Source: Kryptolebias marmoratus
Lineage: Eukaryota > Chordata > Actinopteri > Cyprinodontiformes > Rivulidae
Length of the DNA stretch: 64,000 nt
Direction of reading: 5' to 3'
NCBI RefSeq assembly: GCF_001649575.2
Contig: NC_051438.1
Span: forward strand, 26,538,969 to 26,602,968
Below the pieces are notes generated by a model. That model did no database searches. It was not told the DNA's origin and saw only the letters and a list, made by a program, of their open reading frames with translations. Both the position numbers and the translations under genes were made by a program. Shown piece by piece: positions 1 to 11,345 of the stretch (the first letter of the stretch is position 1; each line of letters begins with the position of its first letter).

Positions 1-80
1 CCATCCATCCATCCATCCATCCATCCATCCATCCATCCATCCATCCATCCATCCATCCATCCATCCATCCATCCATCCAT
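1..80. repeat. (CCAT)n microsatellite, cut by the window edge
   Basis: Twenty uninterrupted copies of the tetranucleotide CCAT, running off the left edge, so the real array is longer. The following bases (to about 240) are unremarkable. Confidence 0.97.
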
Positions 81-242
81 CACCAGTCCCTCCACTCCAC
101 AGAGGAAGCTTCTTTCAGCTTGTATTTTTTTCTGTCACTTCTCTTAGCTCTTGATCAAAGCAGAGGGTTGGAATGTTGATTAATTGGTAAATCGACATCT
201 TTGCCTCACGGCTCAGCTTTGTCTAACCTTTATCCCCCCCTG

Positions 243-530
243 GTAACAAGGCTCCATGGGTGGATGAGAGTCATCCTGAGATTTTCAAGGTCATAGATAT
301 TTCTGGTGTCTTGGCTCCTGTGCCTCTTTAACACTGTGTAGCGATTGGGGACAATGCTCTTGGACTGGAAGATTTGGGTGGTAGTCTTTTTTTTCTTTTT
401 TTTTGGTTTAAGGGTGATTACATGGTGTGCTCCAACTACAGGGGCTCACACCTCTCAGCCTCAAGTCTTTGCTATGCTGGAGACAAGGGCCTGGCAGATG
501 GTCCAATTTTCATTTCAAGGGGAGCAATTC
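243..530 (+). mobile_element. Frameshifted relic of a LINE reverse transcriptase
   Basis: Read across two frames, the translation follows the segment just before the catalytic core of a common fish LINE reverse transcriptase. A stretch near 252-310 reads like A-P-x-V-D-E-x-H-P-E-I-F-K-V-x-D-I-S-G. It is followed by L-D-W-K near 361-373 and, in another frame, K-G-D-Y-M-V-C-S-N-Y-R-G near 410-445, the counterpart of the usual KGDR-VCSNYRG motif. A T-rich insertion (about 388-406) separates the frames, and the catalytic block is missing. It is a dead 5'-truncated and 3'-truncated copy. I think it belongs to the RTE/Rex3-type group, but the clade is from memory. Confidence 0.72.
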
Positions 531-2919
531 TTGTAACACCAGCTGCCTTTTTCTAATAACTTATTGGTTTTAGCTTTTAATGCTAAAACTGGGTTATATT
601 AAATGAACAATGAAGCTGAAGCGGCTCGGGAGGTGGAGATCTGTGACGTTACAAGTAGTTTGTGTAAAAAAACTGGAGAGTTTACTGAAAAAGAGCAATG
701 AAACCTTTCTGGTTTGTAACATTTTTAAATTCTGTTCAACTAACTTTCCAATTGGATAAATTTGTTTTAAAAAAAATCACTCATGTTTGCACAATCTTAA
801 ATAAGAAGTCAACTGAGCATGCATGTAGCAAAGCTTTACTGGGTTTGGGAGTAAAATAACTCCAGGGATAATAATTAGTCAAATGAGAAAAAAACATTAG
901 TAAATATTTAAATAAAATTTTCTAAAACATTTAACAAGTAAAACCCTAACTTTGTATGTTTAAAAATATTGTTAGTGCCAAAATTAAGCAAAGACAAACA
1001 TAAAATATCCTGTCTTTGTGAACACAGGCTGCACATGAAAGCATATGATAGATTACTTTGCACACAGAGGACCTGAGGTAGAATTAGCCTTATTGACGGT
1101 GGATTGAGGCTTTCAAGCACAGACTGTCTCTGTGATTCAATTCATTGTGTGAAGCAGAGAGAGGAGCAGCGTCCAGTCCTGCTTAGATGAAACCCCTCGA
1201 GGTGAATTTCCTGATTAAAGCCCGTCTCTTCCCATCCCCCCTCCCACAGCCCCCCTGCAGTTGTGTGAGCGTATCTATGCATCTGTGCAAGCATACACAA
1301 GGACATGCATGTCAGTTACCTGAGCATGCATGCTTTTTTTTGTAGTGCATGTAATGCCTGCAGCAGTGCATTTGAAAACATAAAATGTGTTCATTTATTA
1401 TAATTCTCATGTGAGCAACATGTATTTATGAAGCAAAGTTCTGCTGCTTCCTGATCTTTTATATTAATATCGTTTTTTATGAATGCACATTTTTCTTTTG
1501 CCTAAATTTTATTTTGTTATAAGATTTTTAGTGTTCAGTCGAGAGGTGCTCCCCGTAAAATGTGCACATATTTATGTGCCATATTTGCACACGTTTTCGT
1601 GTTCCCGCGTGTTTGTGGAGGTTGTGTCTGAGATGGCGAGGTGCCATGTGGAAGCCATTCAGACCCGGAGCTGCAGCGAACATGGAAGGTGAGGCCAGAT
1701 GGTAGTGGTTAGCCCTTGGCTGCTCGAGGTAACCCGACCTGCAGGGGGAGGACCCCTCTGCCTCCCGAGGACCAGCCGCCACATGTGTTGCGTGAGAATC
1801 AGTCACCCAAAACCCAAGAACAGCCTCCCGGCTTCCTGAATGGCTCTTCTCAGAGCTGGGATCTAAAACAACAAAGTAGAAACAGGATCAGAAAGAAAAA
1901 GTTCAAACAGAATCGTCACGAGATTTGTACTATTAAGATTTGTGTTTTTATACTTCATAAAGTAAGTTAGAAAATAATATAATTGCCTGAATTAAATATC
2001 TAATGATTAGTACACACATGGTCCCAGAATTGGGCCAATTTGGTCCAATGCAGACTTATTGCTGCTTCTGTCGACAAACTGTAAAAAATAATTTGGACAT
2101 GAAGACAGTAAAATTATTGAGGAGTTTGTCACATTTTATCACCAGGATTCTGCGTCATTCGTAGTCATCTCGGTGTTTTGAAACTAAAAGTAAAAAGAAA
2201 ATAAGATTTAAAATCAAAATTGCAGTCTCCCATTAAATATAGCATCCTTTTTTACTTTCAAATTGAATTAAAATGTTATAAATCAAGATCACATTCTAAT
2301 GAAGAAGCAGCTCACTGAGAAATGAGGAAATGGGACAGAAGAATGTTTATTTTGTAGATTATTATTCTCATAAAGCTTTAAGATGCTAACATTTGCTTTT
2401 TTTTTTTTTTAGACATACAGCTGCATCCATTTATTTATTTATTATTGTTCGGTCCAAGCTCTTGTCAGACATTTTTTTTCTCTCACTCAGTTTATTAAAT
2501 CCCCTCCTGGTGGACCTGAGGTCTGGTCCAGGACAGAAAGCTGATATCACACAGCAGCTGTTATGCACACACTGTAAAACATCTGCTTTCTGCTGTTACA
2601 AAACAAAAGTGACCCTTTTAATTATCCTTCTTGTGTTCATGTTGTACCTTTTTATATTTAGGAGGTAGTTGAACTCAAGTGCTGTCATTTTATGTTAGTT
2701 TTATTCATGCTCCACTGTATTTTAGAACATTTTAGAGGAATCTGAAGGCTGGATGAATAAATGGACACTTGTCAGGCTATTTTATTGATTTAACATTCTC
2801 CAAGTATACAGGATAAATTAAGTACCTGTCAATTAGATCATACGGGCTTGATAATGTTGATTTTTGAGGGGATCACAAAGACGTTCCCCGTTTGTTCTCA
2901 CTGTAATAAATAGTTAGAA

Positions 2920-3040
2920 ATAGCAAAAGGCTAACTAAATGCTAAAAACAACAAAAGTGTTAGCTAAAGAGTAAAAGTAGCAAAAAGCTAGCTGTATGTA
3001 GCAAAACTGAAGCTAAAAAAAGACAAACACTGAAACAAAT
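2920..3040 (+). repeat. Degenerate GCTAAAA/AGCAAAA dispersed repeat, copy 1
   Basis: Irregular repetition of the words AGCTAAA, AGCAAAA and CTAAA over about 120 bp. The same wording recurs near 8165-8330 and 25325-25560, and inverted near 10700-11345 and 36410-36535. The better copies begin with a segment like GCAGCGTGAACGCTGAG followed by this A-rich part, so it is a dispersed element with an internal simple-sequence tract and not a local slippage product. Confidence 0.6.
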
Positions 3041-3704
3041 TTCGAAGAGAACAATGTTTTTGAAGAAACTGAAGAGATGTAAATGTATTCCCATAGGGGA
3101 TTTATTTATTTATTTAATTATTTTATAGAATAAAGTTAATTTTGGAAAGTTTAGAATTGACTAAAAGTCCCAGTAAGCGTGTCCTAGAAGAGCTGAACCG
3201 TTGGACGTAAGAATGACTAAATATGCAAATGTAGTTAGGCTGCCAAAAAAGCACAGAAAAATTAAACATTACAATTAAATTACAATAACATGATAACTGA
3301 GAACACATTACATTATAAAAGAATCAAGTTAATATATTGATTGATTTGATTTTTACATAAAAAAACCTGATTATTCAAACTCTTCTTGTACAAAATCTCT
3401 TCTTTGTCTGAACTATTTTCCTTCTCATCTGTTTCTGTAACTTTAGGTTATAGCACACTGTTTGTGCATTTTCACACAAAAAAAAAAAGAAATCAGCAGT
3501 TTTACTGTGAGCAGAAACAGAGAACAGTTCAAAGAAAAGTATGAAAAAGTGAAGCATTTACTTTTCAGCACCTAATGTTATATTCTGTTTATATATATAA
3601 ATATGTTTAAACTTTAATTAAAGTCACAATAATCAGTGTTTCACATAATTCAGACTAATGCTTCTCTTCTCTTTTTTTATCATTTTTTTTTCCACCCAGA
3701 TTGG

Positions 3705-3719
3705 CCTCTAGATGGCACT
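3705..3719 (+). promoter_or_regulatory. Possible CTCF-type site
   Basis: CCTCTAGATGGCACT resembles the CTCF core (CC-x-C-T-A-G-x-x-G-G-C). Related but poorer matches occur at 20416-20430 and 29480-29494. A single motif hit is weak evidence, and similar words occur in fish repeats. Confidence 0.2.
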
Positions 3720-4860
3720 AAGTCATAAGTCAACCTGATGTGTACGGCAGCATAATTAAAACGTGAGCGATAAGTTTTTGCCTTAATTAAATGCCCCTCA
3801 AGCCAGTAAACTCAGTGCGCGGGGTCGACGTGGATGGGTTTTTTTATTTTTTATTTTAACATCAGGTCCTGTGTCTCCTAAGATCAAGGCGGCTCGAGAT
3901 GCTTCTCAGCATCTGCTCAGTGAGAGGTGAGACTCTGCTCAGAAAATCCATGTCAATGAATAAATGATGGGTCCATAAAAAAAAAAAAAGCTGCTCCAGA
4001 TATTCTTTCAGTTAATAAAAAATAAAAACTGCACATAAAAGAGGAGCTGAGGCACAAACATACAAAGTGAGAAATCAGTGATCACACAGACAGGAGCAAC
4101 AAACAGGTTTGATTTCTGATTACTGAGAAGTTCTGTGGGGGACGTGTTTGACTGTCTTTTCAGGGACGTCACTTCCACTGAGCTGACAGACTGACAGCGG
4201 CTTCCGTCTGTCTTTCTGTCAAACTTCCACCAGACAGAATATTTAGCTGCAGCTTTACAGACACCTCGCTGTCCTTTCAGACGGGAGGTAATGACCCTAA
4301 AAAAGAAAAAGTCTTCTCTGGAAAAAGTTTGATTGCAAAAAAAAAATGCTTTTTTACTGATCTAAAATAAAAAAAACTGAATATTTTCCTCAATCCATCC
4401 CAGTTTTCTTGCGTGTTCTCATATCATATTCTTAATTTTTTCTCCATTTCTGCACTTTATTCTGTCTTTAAGACACTCAGGATAAGTAAATGAGCTACTT
4501 CTTATAAAGAGCTACTCTACATATTTTGATCATAGTGATTAGTTTGCATGAAAAGTCTAGAAATATCTTGAATAATTATAATAAATAGTCCTCAGACGAG
4601 TTTACATTTTGAGCTCAAAGTGACAGTTTGTATTCCCACATGAGTTGGATTGTTGATTAATTAAAAAAAAAAAATGTTTGTATTGAAAAGCCTGAGTTAC
4701 TGATTATCACCAGCTGCTGAAGGCAAAAGGGCAATTATGTTTTTTGCCTGCGTGTACCTGGTTTTTGTTACCTTTTTAGGACTTTTTCTGGTATAATCAC
4801 AGGCATCGTCTGGACTGGTGGTCCTTATTGGGACCAAAGTCTGGTTCCAACATGGTGTAA

Positions 4861-5055
4861 ATCATTTGGATGGTGGGTTTTAAAAGTAATCTTTGACTGT
4901 ATATCTACAGCTGATTAAGCTTTGAAGTCAAACACAATTCAAAATGCACAGCTAATCAACAATAGCCAACACAAAAAGTGGTTTAACCCGGTAAATTTGA
5001 CAGATATTGAGCTATAATTGGGTGTGGTAGTAGCTGACAGTCGTTCACAACATTG
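4861..5055 (+). repeat. YY1-core dispersed repeat, forward copy
   Basis: Diverged copy of the family best seen at 16684-17055 and 39910-40095. Shared landmarks in order are a CTACA-CTGATTAA segment, GCCAACACAAAAA, ACAGATATTGAGCTA and GTGTGGTAGTAGCTGA. The AAGATGGC core is lost here (CAAAATGCACAG). Confidence 0.75.
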
Positions 5056-5660
5056 TCTCAGTTTTTAAACTAAGATCATGTCATGGTCTTAGTTTAATTT
5101 TCCATATGCGTCACAACTGGGGTAAAAGCTTGACATGTGGAAGTTCTGCATTTAAATGATGTTTTCTGTAGCTGTGATCTTATTTTGAGCATTGCCGGAT
5201 GAATTCAGAAAATGTAAATACAAGGTGAATTCCTCTGGCCAAGTTAAACTAAAGTGATGAGAGAGATCAGAGGCGATGGATGCAAGCTGTCATTACAGGT
5301 AATAGCCCTGTTATTAGCCTTACAGTGGGGGGTGGGGGGTGGGGGGAGTCGTCACATCTGCCACCTCTGGGACGGGAGACATCTGACAGGTCCTTGGCTG
5401 TTTTTAGCTAAAGAACTTCAGAATAAGTTTAAGAGGGATGTAGTGATTTGAACACTTGTGCATCATCTGCCTAGACAGAATCATTGTTAATTAGAACCCA
5501 GAATCTCCTAAACTGCCACCTTTGCTGCAGAGTAAGGAAACACTGGCAGAAATAAATACAGAAACATCCTGAAAAACACTCTGTCACGTAAACTGAAACC
5601 TAAAAATAAACCAAACACCCACAGACCCCAAGACCGGGACACAAACTACGTGTTAGGAAG
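5056..5660. other. Intergenic DNA, no gene seen
   Basis: Unique AT-rich sequence. The short G-rich run at 5325-5346 (GGGGGGTGGGGGGTGGGGGG-like) could form a G-quadruplex; otherwise there is nothing to annotate. Confidence 0.55.
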
Positions 5661-5662
5661 AT

Positions 5663-5880
5663 GCTCAGCTACTACCACACCAAAATTTTACCCCAATAGC
5701 TGCAGAATTGATTGAGCTGCAGCCATTTTTGTGTTAAGATTGGCTGGGATGGCCATCTTAGATTGGGTTGACAGTTGTTGTCAAACATCCAGTTATTACT
5801 TTCTGAGAGTTTCTTTAAAATCTGTTCAGTGGTTCATGAGATATTTTGCTAACAGGCAAACAGAGCTGATTCCAACAGTC
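5663..5880 (-). repeat. YY1-core dispersed repeat, reverse copy
   Basis: Inverted copy: CTCAGCTACTACCACACC, then GGCCATCTTAGATTGGG, then GGTTCATGAGATATTTTGC near the end. The order is exactly the reverse of the forward copies. The core reads GGCCATCTTAG, one base off the YY1-like word. Confidence 0.85.
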
Positions 5881-6198
5881 AATGGCAAAATTCTGTTAGA
5901 GTAAAGTTTTTCAATCAGGAACCCTTTAAATATCAGAGTTCGCTGACAAGACATCATTATCTGTCTTTTTTTAATGTAATTATCAGAACTTGTGCTGGTA
6001 CTGCTGCTCATGCTGCCTGTACTCTGTCACCTGCATCTTAAAGCACAACAATATTTATAATCTAACAAATATATCTAATAATTAAATAAATAATTTGTTT
6101 ACTAGAGCGAGCTTCCAACAGCCAGAAGGCCCGTTGAAGTCAGTGTGGGCGGAAACACGACAGGCAGCAGTTAAATCCAGGTCAGTGGGGGTGGGAGG

Positions 6199-6225
6199 GT
6201 GTGTGTGTGTGTGTGTGTGTGTGTG
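6199..6225. repeat. (GT)n microsatellite
   Basis: An uninterrupted GT run of 13 units following a G-rich stretch. The flanking open frames that encode Cys-Val runs are artefacts of this repeat. Confidence 0.95.
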
Positions 6226-6957
6226 GTTTTACGATATGCTGGACAAACGATGTGAGTGATTTGAAAGTTTCCATAGAAGCAACAGGATCCGACCAGGATA
6301 AGCCTCTTGGGAGTCGTGCAGTCATCTCTCTCAGGGCAGATTATCCACACACACTTGTCCCTCCGTCCACTGTCCACACATCTGTCCACACGCCCGTCTC
6401 ATCGTGCAGAGGAGCCGGTCTTCTGAGCCTGAAGTTTCTGTGGAAACACCATCTCCTCGGTGCCTCCAGCCTCATCTGTTTCTGATTTCCATCCTGCGTC
6501 TGAGCTGGGGAACCAGAAAACGGGCGGCGGGGTCAGAAATGTTTCACGTTCCCACCGCGGCTTTTCTCATCCAACTCTTTGTTCCTAATATGGAAGATTC
6601 AACGTTTTCAAAAACAACGATGCGTATTTTTGTAAATTATTGAAAGCATATTAGGAACAAATGAGGCTTTTAAAAAGATGACAGTAAATGTGAATCACTA
6701 ATGACAAGAAATAAAAGCATTTGTAGAGCCGTATTTTGACCTTTTATGTAATTCCTGATCGTTCTAAATGCACAATTGTTGCATCTCAAGTAAAAAAAAT
6801 AAATAAAAGCATTTAACTAGTCATGGTTTAAGTGAAAAATGCCAAATATAATTTTTATAATGCTCTATAAAAATGACTGCTAAGACTTGAGTTTTGTTTG
6901 AACTCATCCTTGTCTGCGGTGAAAAACTTCAAATGTAATTTTCGTTTTTATCTCCTG
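6226..6957. other. Intergenic DNA, no gene seen
   Basis: 6240-6560 is less AT-rich than its surroundings, with several copies of TGTCCACAC near 6368-6390. 6560-6957 is AT-rich and featureless. Confidence 0.5.
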
Positions 6958-7195
6958 ATGCTGGAAGCTGAAGGTGGAGCGATCATGTTTTTGCCCTTGA
7001 CTGTGTGTGAGTCTTTCTGTTACCCAAAAATATCTCACAAATCACTGAGTTGATTGATTTTATCGAAACTTGTTGAAAAGAGTCATTAGATCTACAAACT
7101 GAGTCAAACTGATTAAAGATGGACTTACAAACACAAAATGGATTTAACTGAGTCAGTTTTACAGATACTAGGCGAATGTTTGATGGTGGTAGGTC
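6958..7195 (+). repeat. YY1-core dispersed repeat, forward copy with intact left end
   Basis: Starts with the left-end signature GCTGAAGGTGGAGCGATCATGTTTTTGCCC (written in part), followed by a diverged CTCACAAATCACTGAG and ATTTTATCGAAACTTG. It resumes at ACTGAGTCAGTTTTACAGAT and GATGGTGGTAGG. The central part including the AAGATGGC core is deleted. Confidence 0.75.
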
Positions 7196-8160
7196 TCTGT
7201 TTTATACTGTGCAGCAGAGTCTTTCTTCCCCATCCAAACACAAGTTTATGTGACTCAAACAGACTCTCGTTTTCGGTTGAAGATACTCAGAAACTCATTC
7301 CTTCAAAGCTGGAGAGACTCAGACACTCGGGTCATCCCTGCGTCAGAGGTCATCCGGAGAATTTGCTCGGGGGGGGGGCAGAATTTTTTCCAAGCAGACA
7401 GGTCAGGAGCCAGCCCTTGATTAGCTTTGTTTCTGATATTTATGGCCCGTCTGTTTGATTTGTTTCATTTTCTGCTCTCATAAATACGCGGCATTCAGCC
7501 CGACCTTGTAGTTTTCCAAGGCGTTGAGCTGCTCAGCACGTGTTCTGGTTATGGCTGCGACTTTACTTGCACATAAACGATAAACACGGAAAGCAGTTAA
7601 AAACATGTATCCTTAATGAAAAGTAAGCTAATACAAAATATATAAAAATGACCAAAGAGAGCGTTTTGAGTTTGACAACATGGAGGAAAAGCACCAAACT
7701 GTGAACTCCTAAACAACCAGACTTCTGTTATATTCACTGAGGCATAAACAAAAATCAACTATTTTAAGAGTTATTATTTCACAAGCGCAGTTACTTCTAC
7801 TTCAACACCCAAACAGTTTCAAACTAACTTCCCTCCAGTGGCTGGTACCACTCCTCCCGCTCATATTAAAGAACTCGCTTTCCTTGAAAAAATGCAGCTC
7901 ACACAACCCCTTTTATACCAATATAACTGTTTAAAAGTCATTAAAGATATCAAAATGCTTGTTCATCATGTAAAGTCCAGTTTTCTCCTGCGTTTCACCA
8001 AAATCCCACCGATCTACGTAATTATTGTTCTTGCAGAAAAGCTACCAAAAGTCACAGCACGCTATCCCCGATCGAGCCACACGGTTCAGTGTTGAAATTT
8101 ACATGTTTTATTTAAAAGCTGCTCAACGAGACACAGGACAAAAAACTTTAAACAGGATAT
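7196..8160. other. Intergenic DNA, no gene seen
   Basis: Unique sequence with an uninterrupted G run at 7370-7378. No coding or structural signal was found. Confidence 0.5.
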
Positions 8161-8164
8161 TTAC

Positions 8165-8330
8165 AAGAACTAACTGTGGAAGTGCAGAGTGAACGCTGAG
8201 CGCTGAAAGACGCTGAAGAAGCTGAAGCTGAGTTAGTACAGCTAAAATAAGCAGAACACGAGTTAAAAAAAGTAACAAAAGGGCAGCTGAAAGCTAAAAG
8301 CAGCAGTATTTGTAAATAAAGTTAAGTACT
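8165..8330 (+). repeat. Degenerate GCTAAAA dispersed repeat, copy 2
   Basis: Begins with a GCAGAGTGAACGCTGAG-type head, then CTGAAGCTGAG, then the AGCTAAAA/AGCAGAA tract. The same head and order occur near 25330-25560. Confidence 0.75.
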
Positions 8331-9235
8331 TTGAAAAGTATAATAAAGTTATTAAAAACTTATCCACTAATCCTGACTGAGTTTTATTAAATGAATGCCT
8401 CAAACAGCACAGAAGTAGTTAGATTGCATAAAACGTACAGAAAAATACAAAAGAGACAAACAATCGTGTGAATTCATTCTCACAATAAGGGTGCTTCAGT
8501 GCCTATGCTAATGCTAATTAAAGACAATGCATTTGTTACAGACTGTCTCCTTTTCGACCACACAAAAGCATTTTTCTTTTATGTTTTTCAAAAGCAGCAT
8601 TTCTCCGTCCATTTAAAGAATCCCCCTGTTCTTCATTAGCCATGTTAATTTATGCAACAAAATACCAAGCTAATAAAATTGTGGAATATATAAGTGTGTC
8701 CTGGTCCGAGGTAATGAGATATACCAATAAAAATATGCAAATTGAGTAAATTATTGAATAGGCATGACTGAGGATTTATTAGTTTGCATGTTTATCTGAA
8801 AAACTCCATTAATTTTTCAGAGTGCATCTTCTGCCCCGTCCAATAAATGAATCTAATCAAACAGTAAAGATCAATAATTCAGGTGTGTGTGTGTGCTCGT
8901 TCCTGCATGTGTGTGCTACAGCTGATTCAGAGTCGTCTCGTCTTCTTTTGCTGAGATCAAACTTTGAGTCTTTTTTTTTTTTGTCAAACTGGCTCAGTTT
9001 TGACTTTAATGAATCCACGACCGATCTGAAACCAACACGGTTTGTCTGCCTTGTTGCTACGTGCACGTTTCTGTGGCTCGGTTTTAATATCAGCTGTTGG
9101 GGAAAAAAAAGGACAACGGGATATTTAGAAACCAACTACATGTATGGAATACATGTTCCAGCCTGCCATGGTCTGTTTTTAAAAAAATAAAGAAAAACAT
9201 TTTGTACTAAATGTTTTTTTTCTCTCTTTTTCTTC
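8331..9235. other. Intergenic DNA; short piece shared with 18600-18700
   Basis: AT-rich. A segment at about 8489-8506 (AAGGGTGCTTCAGTGCCTATG) is found inverted near 18657-18677, with further similarity outward (a GACAAAC word on one side), so both are probably remnants of one dispersed repeat. ATGCAAAT at 8737-8744 is a POU octamer, of uncertain meaning in AT-rich DNA. Confidence 0.4.
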
Positions 9236-9239
9236 CTCC

Positions 9240-9420
9240 TCTTCTTCTCGATTCCCCTGCCTCATTTGCAATGATTATGTTATCAGGGCAGCCAGGCAAA
9301 AGGGTGGAGCAACCATAATTTCAGAGCGGGATTAGGCAGAAATAACGAGGTCACCAAGTTACAGTTGCCATGGCAACGAAACATCCAAGAACACAGGATG
9401 CCATTGCTTAAAAAAATAGA
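9240..9420. promoter_or_regulatory. Candidate cis-regulatory block with a perfect RFX X-box
   Basis: A non-repetitive, more balanced stretch between two T/C-rich tracts. It holds the 14-bp perfect palindrome GTTGCCATGGCAAC (9364-9377), which fits the RFX X-box consensus GTNRCC-NN-RGYAAC at every specified base. RFX factors bind such sites as dimers and drive ciliary and neuronal genes. What is seen is the motif; enhancer function and ldb2 as target are inferences from location about 22 kb upstream. Confidence 0.4.
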
Positions 9421-9569
9421 AGAAACAAGGCCCAGGATTTTTTTCTTTTTTTACCCTCCATTTCTGCCTCTTTCTTTTTTTCTCATTTTCCTCCTCCTCT
9501 ATCTCTCTGTCTCTTACTCTCCCTCTCCTCCCTGCCTCTCTCTCCTTTTTTTTTTTTTTTTTTTTTTTT
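9420..9569. repeat. Pyrimidine-rich tract ending in (T)24
   Basis: C/T-dominated strand from about 9435 closing with 24 T residues at 9546-9569. It is a low-complexity tract with no gene. Confidence 0.8.
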
Positions 9570-9889
9570 AAGCAGCAAGGAGCAGAGAGGAGCAGCTCAC
9601 TTTCACTCCCTCTGTTTTCCGGAGCCTTTTGTTTCTGAACATATTCAGAATAATAAATACATTGTTGAGCACATTTGCATCTTTCTGGTATTCATATTTG
9701 GTTGGAGGTCTGTTTCCTCTCATTTTAACGTGGCTCTGCCCAATCTATAAACTTCATTAGGGAATAAAATCCTCTCAGTGCCTCACAAAACTCTTGAAAC
9801 AGTAGAAGAAACTCTGAGTTTCTGTTTTCAGTGAGATAATTGAGGTCCAGAAAAGTTTAGGTTGAGCGAAACAAAAGCTCTTTTTTTTG

Positions 9890-10260
9890 ATACATTTCTC
9901 CAGTGGCCTGGCTGGAACATTTATTTTGGACACATGTTGCCAGAAGCTTTCGGCTTTAATTCAAACAGATATCCATCCCCATGTTACACCTGGCTCCTGG
10001 TAAATCTAGTGTCTAACACAGCAGCTCAACACCTGGAACAGCAGCCAGCACAGAGCTGTAATTTTGAAGCGCTATTGATCGTCTTTGGGATGATGCCGAT
10101 TACACAAAGCCTGGAAAAAAGAGACAGAACTGTGGGGGATTGCAGATGATACAGAGATAGTGGCTGAGCCTGGCAAGGTAAACACCAGGGTAAATTAAGC
10201 AGCGAACTGTGCTGCGTGTGTGTTCACTTGGCTGCTGATCATTAGAAAGTCTGGAGGATA
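9890..10260. other. Unique balanced-composition block, possible conserved noncoding element
   Basis: Lacks the dispersed repeats and simple sequence seen around it and has near-balanced base composition. A 95-codon open frame here starts with no supporting splice sites and shows no domain, so I do not call it coding. Possible conserved noncoding DNA, judged only by texture. Confidence 0.25.
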
Positions 10261-10699
10261 ATGATGGTAAACCACAGCGGACACAACCTGATCGGGAGAA
10301 ATCTGCAGTTTGTTCTGGTTTTTCATCTCTAAACTCACCTCCAGGAACTTTGTGGCACACGCCAGAAAGAAACTCTGCTTTCTACTTCCACAAAACTATT
10401 TGAAAATATAATTTTTTTTCCAAGATGAGTATTTTGACTTTTGGATGAAGGACCTTACTTGAAATCAGTGAATTTTCTTGCTCCCTAACAGCGTAACTGC
10501 TGAGTCAGCGTTCACATTGTTGTTTTCCTGCTTTTTGAAAACTGCTTCTGCTAATTTAGGTTTAAATACCAAAACATTCATCTTAATCAGGATTCATGAG
10601 CTATGACTTTGGTGCTCCTAATTTTTACTTTTCAAAATATTTAACATTGTTTACAATTTTTTTCTTGATAGAAATCCAATAAAATCTCTTCAATTCTTC
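10261..10699. other. Intergenic DNA, no gene seen
   Basis: AT-rich sequence without recognisable features. Confidence 0.5.
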
Positions 10700-11345
10700 C
10701 AGAACATGATTATCTTTGAAATCTTTTAGCTCCTGTTTTGCTAATTTCATCTTGTTTTATGGTTTGAGCATTTTAGTTTTTTGCTAAGGTTTTGCTGATT
10801 TTATTTTTTGTTACAGTAATGTATGGTAACTTTTTCCCTTATGATTATGTAAGTTTGAGCATTTTGCCAAAGTTTTCCAATTTTACCTTTAAGCTATGGT
10901 TTTAATATTTTTAGCTACAGTTTTGTTAGTTTTTGGTTTTTTCCTCTTTGATTTTACCAGCAGTTGTGCAAAACATTTTCCTAATTTTAACTTTTAGGTA
11001 CACTTTTGTTAAATTTACCATTTAGTGTACGGCTTTGTTTATTTTAGCATGTTGCTAAATACAGCGTTTTTTTTATTAGCTTTTTGCTAATTGTATGTTT
11101 TGCTACTAATTTTAACTTTTCCCCTACAGTTATGCTAGTTTTAGCATTTTGTCCAAGTTTTGCTAATTTTAGCTTTTATTTAGTTTTAGCTTTTAACTGT
11201 TTTATTGGTTTTATTATTTTGCTACTGTTTGATTAATTTTATCTTCAGCTGATTTTAGCTTTCAGCTGCAGTTTTGTGTGTTTTTGTAACTTTAACAACT
11301 CAGTTTCAGCTTTGTCAACAAATTTCAGATCATTCAGCTTTTTAT
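10700..11345 (-). repeat. Long inverted copy of the GCTAAAA dispersed repeat
   Basis: About 600 bp made of TTTTGCTAATTTTAGC-like words, ending with AACTCAGTTTCAGCTTTGTC and CAACAAATTTCAGATCATTC. That terminal part matches the inverted copy at 36440-36535 and the heads of the forward copies. It is the longest A/T-tract version in the window. Confidence 0.8.

Larger units (their letters stand above)
531..4860. other. Intergenic DNA, no gene seen
   Basis: AT-rich, with short homopolymer runs (A at 3479-3488, 3978-3990 and 4663-4673). No open frame has codon structure or a recognisable domain, and no splice-flanked exon stands out. A degenerate GCTAAA-type repeat lies at 2920-3040 and a CTCF-like motif at 3705. 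A slightly GC-richer piece near 1600-1850 has no motif that I recognise. Confidence 0.6.
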
